Source: Pseudomonas sp. LRP2-20
GTDB taxonomy: Bacteria > Pseudomonadota > Gammaproteobacteria > Pseudomonadales > Pseudomonadaceae
Direction: 5' to 3'
Length of the DNA stretch: 64,000 bases
Assembly (NCBI RefSeq): GCF_024349685.1
Contig: NZ_AP025944.1
Span: forward strand, 750,001-814,000
Shown one piece after another: positions 34,090-41,655 of the stretch. Made by a program: the position numbers and the translations under genes. Positions within the stretch are counted from its first letter, which is position 1. Each line of letters begins with the position of its first letter. The notes below the pieces were generated by a model. It searched no databases, was not told the origin of the DNA, and saw nothing but the letters and a program-made list of their open reading frames with translations.

Positions 34090-35397
34090 GTGGAAATCTC
34101 CAAATCCCGCTGGTACAGCCAGCTGTATGTGCAAGTGCTGATCGGCATCGTGATCGGCGCGGCAATCGGTTACTTCTTACCCGACATCGGCGCCAAGCTC
34201 CAACCCTTCGCCGATGGCTTCATCAAACTGATCAAGATGCTCTTGGCACCGATCATCTTCGGTACTGTTGTTGTTGGTATCGCCAAGATGGGCAGCATCA
34301 AAGAGGTTGGCCGAATTGGCGTCAAGGCGCTTATCTACTTCGAGATACTGTCGACCATTGCCTTGGTCGTCGGCCTCATTGTGGTTAACATCGTTAAACC
34401 CGGCGAAGGCATGAACATCAATGCCAACGCCCTCGATGGCAGTGCCATCAGCAAATACAGCCAAGCCGCGAGTGAACAAGGCGGCACGATCGAATTCTTC
34501 CTCAATATCATCCCGCATACCTTCGTCGGCGCTTTCTCCAACGGCGTAATGCTGCAGGTGATCCTGCTTTCTGTCTTGATGGGCGTCGCTCTGGTGCAGA
34601 TGGGTGAAACCAGCAAGCCGCTGATCAATACCATCGACTTGTTCCTTCAAGGCCTGTTCAAAATCGTCGCAATGGTCATGCGCCTCGCTCCGATCGGCGC
34701 GGGTGCCGGCATGGCATTCACCATTGGCAAATACGGTATCGGCACGTTGCTGTCACTCGGCCAATTGCTGGTCGCACTTTATATCACCACTCTGATATTC
34801 ATTGTGGTCGTGCTCGGTGCCGTCGCCAGATGGTCCGGAATGCCGCTGATGCAGTTCCTTCGTTACTTCAAAGATGAAATTCTCATCACCCTCGGCACGT
34901 GTTCAACCGAAGCCGTGCTACCGAGAATGATGGTGAAACTAGAGAAGCTCGGCTGCAAGAAATCGGTGGTCGGCATGGTGCTGCCTACGGGATACACCTT
35001 CAACGCGGACGGTACCTGCATCTACCTCACAATGGCTGCAATCTTCATCGCCCAAGCGACCAATACACCGCTGACATTCATGGATCAGATGATTCTGTTG
35101 GCCGTATTCCTGCTGACTTCCAAAGGCTCGGCTGGTGTTGCGGGTGCGGGGTTTGTAACGCTGGCTGCAACGCTTACAACTATCCATTCCATTCCGCTGG
35201 TAGGCCTTGTGCTGCTGCTGGGCATTGATCGGTTCCTCAACGAAGCGCGGGCGGTGACCAACCTGATCGGTAATGGCATCGGCACCATCGCGATCGCCAA
35301 GTGGGACAACTCGTTTGATGTCGAAGCTTGTGAACGAGAAATCGCAGCTATGAAAGAAGAAAAGGCGGCAAGGAAGGCCTTGCTGGCGCACAAGTGA
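34090..35397 (+). CDS. DctA-type dicarboxylate:cation symporter
   Basis: 435-residue DAACS-family inner-membrane carrier. Visible features: Ser/Thr-rich reentrant loop LGTCSTEAVLPRMMVKLEKLGC, substrate-binding LPTGYTFNADGTCIYLTMAAIF, and TSKGSAGVAGAGFVTLAATL. The GTG start has GAGGTG five bases upstream. Its place between the dehydratase and oxaloacetate decarboxylase genes suggests it imports tartrate (or a similar C4 dicarboxylate), although DctA homologues commonly take succinate, malate and fumarate. Confidence 0.92.
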   Translation: MEISKSRWYSQLYVQVLIGIVIGAAIGYFLPDIGAKLQPFADGFIKLIKMLLAPIIFGTVVVGIAKMGSIKEVGRIGVKALIYFEILSTIALVVGLIVVNIVKPGEGMNINANALDGSAISKYSQAASEQGGTIEFFLNIIPHTFVGAFSNGVMLQVILLSVLMGVALVQMGETSKPLINTIDLFLQGLFKIVAMVMRLAPIGAGAGMAFTIGKYGIGTLLSLGQLLVALYITTLIFIVVVLGAVARWSGMPLMQFLRYFKDEILITLGTCSTEAVLPRMMVKLEKLGCKKSVVGMVLPTGYTFNADGTCIYLTMAAIFIAQATNTPLTFMDQMILLAVFLLTSKGSAGVAGAGFVTLAATLTTIHSIPLVGLVLLLGIDRFLNEARAVTNLIGNGIGTIAIAKWDNSFDVEACEREIAAMKEEKAARKALLAHK

Positions 35398-35513
35398 ATC
35401 GCCCTCACTTCCGGTCATCGCGCTTGAAGTCGGCGATGATCGGTAGTGATCTGGTTTCTTTAGCCCCGCAAAGCGTGCTCTGCACCAGCTGAATGAATTT
35501 GATGGAGCCGAAT

Positions 35514-36389
35514 ATGATCGAACGATCGCATCATGAATTGCGCAAGGCGTTTGGTGATTTGCTTCAAGGACATGTCTGTAAATTTGCTGCTTCCGTATTC
35601 GATCCCATCTCGGTGCGTATGGCATCCGACCTTGGTTTCCAGGTGGGTATACAGGGAGGGTCTGTCGCCTCGCTTCAAGTGCTTGGGGCACCGGACATTG
35701 CACTCCTGACGCTTGATGAATATGTCGAGCAGGTCACCAGAGTTGGGCGTGCGAGCCAAATCCCTATCATTGCTGACGCTGACCATGGCTTTGGCAATGC
35801 GCTGAATGTCATGCGCACAGTCAGTGAGTTGCAGAAAGCCGGCGTTGCAGCGTTGACTTTGGAAGACACCCACCTACCGGCGAAATACGAAGAGCATTCG
35901 CCGGTGCTGATCGGAGGGGAAGAGGCAGCAGCCAAGATATACGCTGCTCGATTTTCCCGCTCGGATGATAGCCTCAGCATCATCGCCAGAACGAACGTGG
36001 CCGCTACCACCTTAGAAGACTCTATCGCTCGTACTGCGGCCTATCAGAAAGCGGGTGCAGACGCTATCTGCTTGGTTGGGGTCAAAGATTTCCATCACCT
36101 GGCAGCACTCACGGAACACCTCACCACGCCGATCATGCTTATCAACTACGATAATCAGGCGCTTAGCGATGTTGAGAAGCTTAGTGCTGCCAATGTGCGC
36201 ATCGTGGTCAATGGGCATGCCCCTTATTTTTCTGCGATCAAATCGATCTACCAAACACTGCGTGAGCAAAGCGGTTCACAGGGTTGCGAGCTCTCCCTCC
36301 CTGAACTGATTTCGAAATACACACGCGTTGAGAGATATCGAGAGTGGACAAAGACGTATCTGAAGGTGGGGCACGACTCACCACGTTGA
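35514..36389 (+). CDS. Oxaloacetate decarboxylase-like (PEP mutase/isocitrate lyase superfamily)
   Basis: 291 residues. Beginning MIERSHHELRKAFGDLL, it resembles P. aeruginosa PA4872, a characterised oxaloacetate decarboxylase. Mg-binding Asp88-Ala-Asp90 in IIADADHGFGNALNV and EDTHLPAKY (Glu117-Asp118) are intact; SVASLQVLGAPD and the C-terminal VVNGHAPYFSAIKSIYQTLRE are also shared. It would turn oxaloacetate from the dehydratase into pyruvate and CO2. The ATG at 35514 is chosen for GGAG (35504-35507) and for alignment with PA4872; 35493 is an alternative. Confidence 0.85.
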   Translation: MIERSHHELRKAFGDLLQGHVCKFAASVFDPISVRMASDLGFQVGIQGGSVASLQVLGAPDIALLTLDEYVEQVTRVGRASQIPIIADADHGFGNALNVMRTVSELQKAGVAALTLEDTHLPAKYEEHSPVLIGGEEAAAKIYAARFSRSDDSLSIIARTNVAATTLEDSIARTAAYQKAGADAICLVGVKDFHHLAALTEHLTTPIMLINYDNQALSDVEKLSAANVRIVVNGHAPYFSAIKSIYQTLREQSGSQGCELSLPELISKYTRVERYREWTKTYLKVGHDSPR

Positions 36390-36516
36390 GAAACCCAACA
36401 AAGATTCTTTGGCACGCTGCCCGCTTAGCTCGCCCATTGATGAAACCACCACACAGCAGCCTGCCGCCCGCCGAGCCCTCTGAGTGGGCATGCAAGCCGT
36501 CGTTTCTGGAGCGACA

Positions 36517-36750
36517 GGTGTAATTCTCTACAACAGGTTGTAACAGAAGCTGCGCAGGCCGCGACCCAATTCCAGCAGCTAGCTCTGGACAATGAAGGTC
36601 CGCTAAGGGTCGATAGCGGCCTACCATGGTTACACCGGATCTGTTGTTACACTGCTAGGGCAAAGCGAAGGCTCGAGCGTGTATCACTGTTTTTTTCTTT
36701 AAGAACAGTGGGTTGTGCGGTGTCGTTACACCTATTACACCTGTTACACA
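36517..36750. repeat. Right iteron cluster (GTTACACC), candidate crr
   Basis: Copies of the left-cluster octamer or its complement: 36517 (GGTGTAAT), 36629-36636 (GTTACACC), 36646-36652 (GTTACAC), 36725-36732 (GTTACACC), 36734-36741 (ATTACACC), 36743-36750 (GTTACACA). The last three are spaced exactly nine bases apart. A CACTGT...ACAGTG dyad with a T-rich centre lies at 36685-36710. The gap 36390-37101 has no supported gene. Confidence 0.65.
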
Positions 36751-36922
36751 GCTTTGGATCCGTAATCATCTAGCAACCCCATGCCCCTAGTTGGTCGTGC
36801 CTTCAGCGGCTGAGGCATTCCCCACCTCCCGGATCCTAGGAGCCGTCGGGGACCCTGAGAGATGTGGCGAGATACGGGGCAGGAAACCCGCGATCTTTTG
36901 TTAGCGGCTGATCTGCCAGCTT

Positions 36923-36957
36923 AGTGAACTGGTCAACCTGGTGAACAGCGGTGAATT
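36923..36957. repeat. GGTGAACA-type repeats
   Basis: AGTGAACT (36923), GGTCAACC (36931), GGTGAACA (36940) and GGTGAATT (36950) occur at 8-10 base steps. GGTGAACA is, from memory, the complement of the P4 alpha-protein iteron TGTTCACC. Adjacent to the right GTTACACC cluster. Confidence 0.45.
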
Positions 36958-37101
36958 GTTCGACTTTTTTAACACCGGCTGGGTTGGTTTCTCTGGATCA
37001 GGTGACGTTCCCAGCTCGCTGCGCATTTGCCGAGCTTGGGATATGCTCGATCTCTGGTGGCGCGGGCAAGGAGCGCGTGCCCGGAATTGGAAGACTCATG
37101 C

Positions 37102-38427
37102 ATGACCGACTCCCTAGCTGACTTGGACACGCTGGTACTCAGGTGCCGAGCGGAGCGTTCGAGAGACTATGTTTCGGAATCAATCCAGTGCTACAAGGCT
37201 GGCGCGTACAGGTCAGCCATTGTTAACGCCTGGATTGCGGTCGTATTCGACCTAGTCGATAAAATCCGCGATCTTGCCCTTGCAGGTGATGCAAAAGCGC
37301 AGCGCATCAACAGTCGCTATGAGACCTACATCGACCAGATCAATGCGGGCAATGACCAAGGTGTGAAAAACGCCTTGGAATTCGAGCGGACGATTATCGG
37401 TACGTGTGGTACGGATCTGGGCTTCTTTGACCACCAGCAAATGCGTGATCTTCAGCGCCTTCGCGAAGATCGACACCAATGTGCGCATCCTTCATTTCAG
37501 TCTGCAGGGATTCCTCACCGGCCGAATGCTGAGCTTGCTCGCCTCCACCTCCGTAATGCGGTAGAGCATGTGTTGTCACAGCCACCTATCCAGGGGCGCG
37601 CCGCTATCGCTGAGCTGCTCACCACCGTTGCCTCTGACTATTTCCCGAGGGATCACCACCAGGCATCGATTGCACTACGCCAAACCCCATTGGCGAACCC
37701 GTCCGAAGCCCTCGTTCGTGGCTTGGTTGACTCGCTCATCTTCGGATTTGCTCAGCCAGATAGTCCCGTGACTGGGAAAATCCAAGTCGGTGCGGTGCTG
37801 TCGGTGCTGCTCGATTCCCATCGAGCGATTGCTGAGCCTAGGATCTCCCAGCAATTGAGTACGCTAATCAGGCAGGTAGGAGACCCAGGATTGCCAGCAG
37901 TTGCCCGACTGGTAGCGGCGACACCTGAAATGGCCGGTTTGATTGATGAAGCTGCTCGTGTGCGGATGGCGGAGTTCCTTCGCAGTGGACCCGAAGCTGA
38001 GGTAATGCCGGCCCTGGCGGTTGGGAGACATCCGACGTTGGCTGCCGCGGCGAACCAGAGAATTCAGGCATTGGGGACCGACCGTCTCTCTGTTGCGATC
38101 CAGGAGCATGACATAGGTGCGTTGGCGAAGGAGCGGTCGCTCCAACTGCTATCGGAGTCGCGCAGCTGGCACACTTCAAATGACGTAATCGAGAAGTTGA
38201 TCACTCCTCTCTTCGATACGCTCACTCGCGAGGATCTGGAGCGCATCATCAGAATGCCTAGAGAAACCGGTGCAGACCTGCCCGGCTCTACCATGTATGG
38301 ACGTCTCCTCAGTCAGGTCGATCGCTTAGGAGTGATACCTGTGGATGAGCTCGATCCGCTAGTGACCGAGTATAATGGACAGTTTTTCGCAGAGAACCTC
38401 CAGCGGGCTCGGGAGGGAGCGGCATAG
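37102..38427 (+). CDS. HEPN-like protein, candidate defence RNase
   Basis: 441 residues of no recognised named family. The first ~165 residues look like a HEPN fold: helices with YKAGAYRSAIVNAWIAVVFDLVDKIRDL and then REDRHQCAHP, in which Arg124-x4-His129 fits the RNase motif R-x4-6-H. The remainder is helical and repeat-like (ALSVLLDSHRAIAEP, LPAVARLVAATPEMAGLIDEAARV, LAVGRHPTLAAAANQRI). It stands alone near the right end of the element, the usual place for phage-defence genes. The upstream in-frame TTG at 37027 is less likely. Function inferred only. Confidence 0.7.
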   Translation: MTDSLADLDTLVLRCRAERSRDYVSESIQCYKAGAYRSAIVNAWIAVVFDLVDKIRDLALAGDAKAQRINSRYETYIDQINAGNDQGVKNALEFERTIIGTCGTDLGFFDHQQMRDLQRLREDRHQCAHPSFQSAGIPHRPNAELARLHLRNAVEHVLSQPPIQGRAAIAELLTTVASDYFPRDHHQASIALRQTPLANPSEALVRGLVDSLIFGFAQPDSPVTGKIQVGAVLSVLLDSHRAIAEPRISQQLSTLIRQVGDPGLPAVARLVAATPEMAGLIDEAARVRMAEFLRSGPEAEVMPALAVGRHPTLAAAANQRIQALGTDRLSVAIQEHDIGALAKERSLQLLSESRSWHTSNDVIEKLITPLFDTLTREDLERIIRMPRETGADLPGSTMYGRLLSQVDRLGVIPVDELDPLVTEYNGQFFAENLQRAREGAA

Positions 38428-38450
38428 TCGCCAAGGGGGGCAGATTGGGC

Positions 38451-38474
38451 TTTAGGGATATGTATAGGGATACG
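38451..38474 (+). promoter_or_regulatory. Right AGGGATA repeats, probable integrase/AlpA arm sites
   Basis: TTTAGGGATATG followed by ATAGGGATACG, matching the paired repeats near the integrase (21367-21390 and inverted at 21408-21418). It lies 54 bases inside attR. Confidence 0.65.
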
Positions 38475-38527
38475 TTTGAAGGCTGAAGGCATCATTATCC
38501 AGTGTTCACGGGGCCAAGTCTGCATTA

Positions 38528-38543
38528 TTCGATTCCTGTCTCC
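38528..38543 (+). other. attR, right attachment core
   Basis: TTCGATTCCTGTCTCC, identical to tRNA-Thr bases 21234-21249. The sequence then diverges (CCCACAT in place of GGCACCA). Confidence 0.9.
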
Positions 38544-38553
38544 CCCACATATC

Positions 38554-38581
38554 AAGGCTTGCAGCGAAGCAGGCCTTTTTT
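38554..38581 (+). terminator. Terminator right of attR
   Basis: AAGGCTTGC-AGCGAA-GCAGGCCTT (one G-T pair) followed by T residues. It is probably the original tRNA-Thr terminator, or that of an older insert, displaced by the element. Confidence 0.7.
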
Positions 38582-38657
38582 CATTCTCGATGAAGGCACC
38601 GCCAGTAGACAGTACTTTTCCTACAGAACGCGTAGAGCCTTTGTTGCGCTCGGAGGC

Positions 38658-38686
38658 TTGCGAATACAGCCTCAGGGGGATAAATT
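38658..38686 (+). promoter_or_regulatory. Promoter-like sequence for the second C4-like RNA
   Basis: TTGCGA (38658-38663), 17-base spacer, TAAATT (38681-38686), in the same position relative to the RNA as in copy 1. Confidence 0.45.
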
Positions 38687-38692
38687 GCCCCA

Positions 38693-38777
38693 GTCGCGGC
38701 CAATTCCGTGACCGGGTTTGGCGACCCGTACGAAAAGGCGCAACGGCGCCCCGACCACGATTGCAGGCGCTTTTTTT
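38693..38777 (+). ncRNA. C4/P4-CI-like antisense RNA, copy 2 (outside the element)
   Basis: Strongly similar to 24208-24290: CGGG-TTTGGCGA-CCCG hairpin, GGCGC-AAC-GGCGCC hairpin, and GCAGGCGC with a seven-T run. The downstream leader also repeats copy 1: TCGCCAA at 38850-38856 can pair with the loop, and ACCG-TTTGGCGA-CGGT lies at 38879-38894. Base changes in both hairpin stems keep pairing (ATCG/CGAT versus ACCG/CGGT), supporting a conserved RNA structure. It lies right of attR. Confidence 0.62.
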
Positions 38778-38928
38778 GCGTCCGCAGTTTCGTGTAATGG
38801 CGGCTGTGCGTGGGAGACCTTCGGGTCTGCCGAGTTCCTTTTCCTCGGTTCGCCAACCTGCGTACAGCTGCCACCCTAACCGTTTGGCGACGGTCAGCGT
38901 GGTGCTTCAACCGAAAAGGACCTCATGC

Positions 38929-39069
38929 ATGCTCATCAGAAGTCTATCCAGGATCCTCGCATCCGTTCTCCGCCGCCGCCCCGCGCCGGCCCCGAAACCT
39001 CACCGCTTCTACCCAATCTGCGACCTGGCTCGCCCCACCTCCCAACCCAGGCAGGTGCCCCATGACTGA
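38929..39069 (+). CDS. Small protein after the second C4-like leader (46 residues, start and frame uncertain)
   Basis: AAAAGGA (38914-38920) precedes two ATGs: 38929, giving MLIRSLSRILASVLRRRPAPAPKP... (ends 39069, better GC at third positions), and 38925 in another frame, giving MHAHQKSIQDPRIRSPPPP... (ends 39065 with an ATGA overlap, like copy 1). Either would mirror the 52-residue gene of copy 1. One of the two is probably translated and coupled to the next gene. Confidence 0.4.
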   Translation: MLIRSLSRILASVLRRRPAPAPKPHRFYPICDLARPTSQPRQVPHD

Positions 39070-39292
39070 CCAGGAACGCTTATCCACCATCCAAAGCTAC
39101 GCCTGGACCCTCGAACTGCTCGGCGAAGCCTTGGTCCAGCACGATGAAGTGCTGGAGTGCGAACACAACCCTCACCTGAGCTTTCGCAACACCGCTGGCA
39201 TTCACCAGGCGATCCGGATCATCAGCCGGCTGGCCAGTGAGCAATGCGGGAAGATGATCGATCCCAACGAACTTAGTCACCTGGTCGACTAA
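39062..39292 (+). CDS. Hypothetical protein of the satellite remnant
   Basis: 76 residues: MTDQERLSTIQSYAWTLELLGEALVQHDEVLE...LSFRNTAGIHQAIRIISRLASEQCGKMIDPNEL. Helical, acidic, no known motif. It stands where the 98-residue gene stands in the intact element, directly upstream of where a primase would be expected, but no primase follows. It overlaps the preceding small frame. Confidence 0.6.
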   Translation: MTDQERLSTIQSYAWTLELLGEALVQHDEVLECEHNPHLSFRNTAGIHQAIRIISRLASEQCGKMIDPNELSHLVD

Positions 39293-39371
39293 TGAAAGCA
39301 ACGCTGTCGCCAGCCCAAGGCTGGCGCAGCTGCTAATGTCAGAACCTCAGCGAGCAATGACGAGGTTCAAG

Positions 39372-40172
39372 ATGGTTTCGCACAAGGATGTCATCACCAG
39401 CAACCGTGACGCCTGGAATGCCTCCGCCGACCACCACCGGCGCAGCGCTGAGTGGGCTCGGCTTACCGATGCCGTGGCGGACAAAGGCTTTTCTTGCCTG
39501 GATTCGACCCTGACTGAACAGTTGCAACAGGTAGGCATAACGGGCAAGTCGGTTATCCAGTTGGGCTGCAACAATGGCCGCGAAGTGCTTTCGCTGTTTG
39601 CCCTTGGCGCACTGGAAGTGGTGGGTGTCGATCAGTCTTCGGCGTTTCTCAAGCAAGCGCAGGAGCTGGCCGAGCGATCCCAGTATTCGCCGGAGTTCAT
39701 CGAGGCCGACATTCACGCGCTGCCAGCCACGCTCAACGAGCGCTTCGATGTCGCGTTGATCACCATCGGTGTTGTGAACTGGATGCCCGACCTTGGTCTG
39801 TTCTTCAGCCACGTTGCCAGGACGCTGAAACCCGGCGGGACGCTGGTGATTTACGAGACGCACCCGTTTCTGGAAATGCTCGATCCCGAAGCCAGCGACC
39901 CATGGCGCATCAGTGGTTCCTACTTCCAGACCGAGCCGGTGGTCGAAACGGGTGCAATTGTTTACGAGGGCAGGGGCGAGGCGACCGGGCAGCGATCTTA
40001 CTGGCATATCCACCGGCTGGGCGATCTGCTCATGGGGGTGTTGGGCGCGGAGTTGAGGCTGCGCGCATTCAACGAATACGCGCATTCCAATCGGGAAGAT
40101 CTGTACGACGTCTACACCCAGGGCGTGGTGCAGGTACCCATGTGTTATGCCCTGGTAGCTGAAAAACTGTGA
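39372..40172 (+). CDS. Class I SAM-dependent methyltransferase
   Basis: 266 residues with the Rossmann-type SAM motif VIQLGCNNGREVLSLFALGALEVVGVDQS (motif I plus acidic strand-2 end), ADIHALPATLNERFDVALIT (motifs II/III) and LKPGGTLVIYETHP. The C-terminal part carries the substrate site and is not diagnostic. The ATG at 39372 is chosen for GAGG (39361-39364) seven bases upstream. Substrate unknown. Confidence 0.85.
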   Translation: MVSHKDVITSNRDAWNASADHHRRSAEWARLTDAVADKGFSCLDSTLTEQLQQVGITGKSVIQLGCNNGREVLSLFALGALEVVGVDQSSAFLKQAQELAERSQYSPEFIEADIHALPATLNERFDVALITIGVVNWMPDLGLFFSHVARTLKPGGTLVIYETHPFLEMLDPEASDPWRISGSYFQTEPVVETGAIVYEGRGEATGQRSYWHIHRLGDLLMGVLGAELRLRAFNEYAHSNREDLYDVYTQGVVQVPMCYALVAEKL

Positions 40173-40230
40173 GCTAGCAAATGGGCAGCAGGGTGTTCAG
40201 GGGCGTTGTGAATCGCCCCTGATTCCTCTC

Positions 40231-40620
40231 TCAGCCCCATAGCTTTGCAGCTTGCGGCACCCCGCCATAGCCATAAGCCGTAGCGCGCACGTCTATGATG
40301 TGGACGTTCGAATGAGGGTGCACATTCCCGATGCGTCCTGAGAGCAAATCATAGGCTTCACGCTGATACTGCCGTTTCTGCTCCACAGTTGTCGTTTCGT
40401 CGGTGATCGTGACCTCCAGGCGAAAGCTGTTTCGCCCTAATCGCTCAAGCGATTCGCTGTCGATAAACCACAAGCCAGCATCGACGAACCGAACGATAAC
40501 CATCGTTTGGGATGGCTGCTTGTCCAGAACGCGTGCAGTCAGTTCAGTCAGCTCGTGGCTGAGGTCGGACGCCAACGCAGCATTCGGCGCGCCGGACAAG
40601 GTCAGGGTGATACCAGGCAT
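40231..40620 (-). CDS. Tautomerase-superfamily protein with N-terminal proline
   Basis: 129 residues starting MPGITLTLSGAPNAALASDLSHELTELTARVL. The start at 40620 leaves Pro as residue 1 after Met removal, as required by 4-oxalocrotonate tautomerase-type catalysis; a longer in-frame start (40629) would bury it. WFIDSESLERLGRNSFRLEVTITDETTT and VHPHSNVHIIDVRATAYGYGG continue the fold. It diverges from the LysR gene at 40724 across 103 bases, suggesting regulation by it. Confidence 0.82.
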   Translation of the reverse strand: MPGITLTLSGAPNAALASDLSHELTELTARVLDKQPSQTMVIVRFVDAGLWFIDSESLERLGRNSFRLEVTITDETTTVEQKRQYQREAYDLLSGRIGNVHPHSNVHIIDVRATAYGYGGVPQAAKLWG

Positions 40621-40723
40621 TTGAGTCATCCTCGTCAGTGAATGTGCCTCTAACTTAGCCTTTGAACATGTTCCTAAAAAGCGGGAAAATCAGTGCTTAT
40701 CTTCCTGTTTATCCGGAACCTGT

Positions 40724-41566
40724 ATGTACCACCTCGACCTTGCCCAGCTCCACGTCTACTTGGCGGTCTGTGACGCAGGCAGTATCTCTGCAGCCGCTCC
40801 GGCCCTGTTTCGCTCAACCTCCGCCATCAGCGAACAGCTGCGCAAGCTGGAAGATGCCATTGGCGTCGAGTTGCTCATTCGAGGCAAGCAAGGCGTTCGC
40901 CCCACCCCCGCGGGTGAGCGTCTTGTGCGCCATGCCCGGCAGCTCCTCAACATGGGTGAGCGGGCGCTGTCCGATGTACGGGGCGAACAATTCGAAGGGG
41001 AGATACGACTGGCGATCACCGATTACTTCCGCCCCGACGACATTGCTGGCTTACTGAAAAAACTACGTGAATGGCATCCCCGGCTGCGACTTCACGTGGT
41101 TATGAAAAAGAGCCTGGAAATTGATCAGGCAAGTGACTACCTGGACATTGGCTTGGCCATGCGTTTTAACGAGCGCGTGTCCACAGCCAACACCTTTGAG
41201 GTGAGGCAGGAACCACTGCAATGGGTAGCCGCTGCCGGCTGGGTTCCAGAGCCCGGCCAGCCGCTGCCAGTGCTCGCGATCAGCGGGTGCGGATTGTCGG
41301 AATACAGCTGCCAGGTGTTGGAGCGCGCCGGGGTGGAATACGAGATCGTTTATTCGACTTCAGGTGTGGCGGGGCTGCAATCGGCGTTGCGGGCAGGGCT
41401 TGGAATAGCCTGCCTTAACGCGAGTGCCGTACCGCATGGCGTGGAGCCTTACCGGGCTGGCATGCCGGGGTTGGCGCAAGCCAGGTTCTTGTTGCTTGCG
41501 CCGCGGAAGGGGGAGTCTGCGCTAGTGGAAAATGTGCGGCGATTGTTGCAGGGTTATCTCGCATAG
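40724..41566 (+). CDS. LysR-family regulator
   Basis: 280 residues. The helix-turn-helix LAQLHVYLAVCDAGSISAAAPALFRSTSAISEQLRKLEDAIGVELL is at the N-terminus, followed by a LysR effector domain (IRLAITDYFRPDDIAGLLKKLREW...VAGLQSALRAGLGIACLNASAV). Divergent from the tautomerase, which is the likely target. The effector cannot be told from sequence. Confidence 0.9.
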   Translation: MYHLDLAQLHVYLAVCDAGSISAAAPALFRSTSAISEQLRKLEDAIGVELLIRGKQGVRPTPAGERLVRHARQLLNMGERALSDVRGEQFEGEIRLAITDYFRPDDIAGLLKKLREWHPRLRLHVVMKKSLEIDQASDYLDIGLAMRFNERVSTANTFEVRQEPLQWVAAAGWVPEPGQPLPVLAISGCGLSEYSCQVLERAGVEYEIVYSTSGVAGLQSALRAGLGIACLNASAVPHGVEPYRAGMPGLAQARFLLLAPRKGESALVENVRRLLQGYLA

Positions 41567-41655
41567 GCTTCGGGACGAGCCATTGATCGTTTCATTACCC
41601 GTTTTGGCCTTGCCCCGTGAGTATCCAGGTTGGCTTCTCAGACTAGAGAAACGCT

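Larger units (their letters stand above)
21234..38543 (+). mobile_element. P4-like integrative satellite element carrying metabolic cargo
   Basis: About 17.3 kb inserted in tRNA-Thr(CGT) and flanked by the direct repeat TTCGATTCCTGTCTCC. It contains a P4-type integrase next to the tRNA, a PrtN-like protein, AlpA, a C4-like antisense RNA leader, a Toprim-DUF927 primase-helicase, and two GGTGTAAC iteron clusters. Cargo is a tartrate catabolic operon, a MarR/F420-reductase-like operon and a HEPN-like gene. No virion structural or packaging genes are recognisable. If mobile, it would depend on a helper or spread by conjugation or transformation. Confidence 0.9.
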
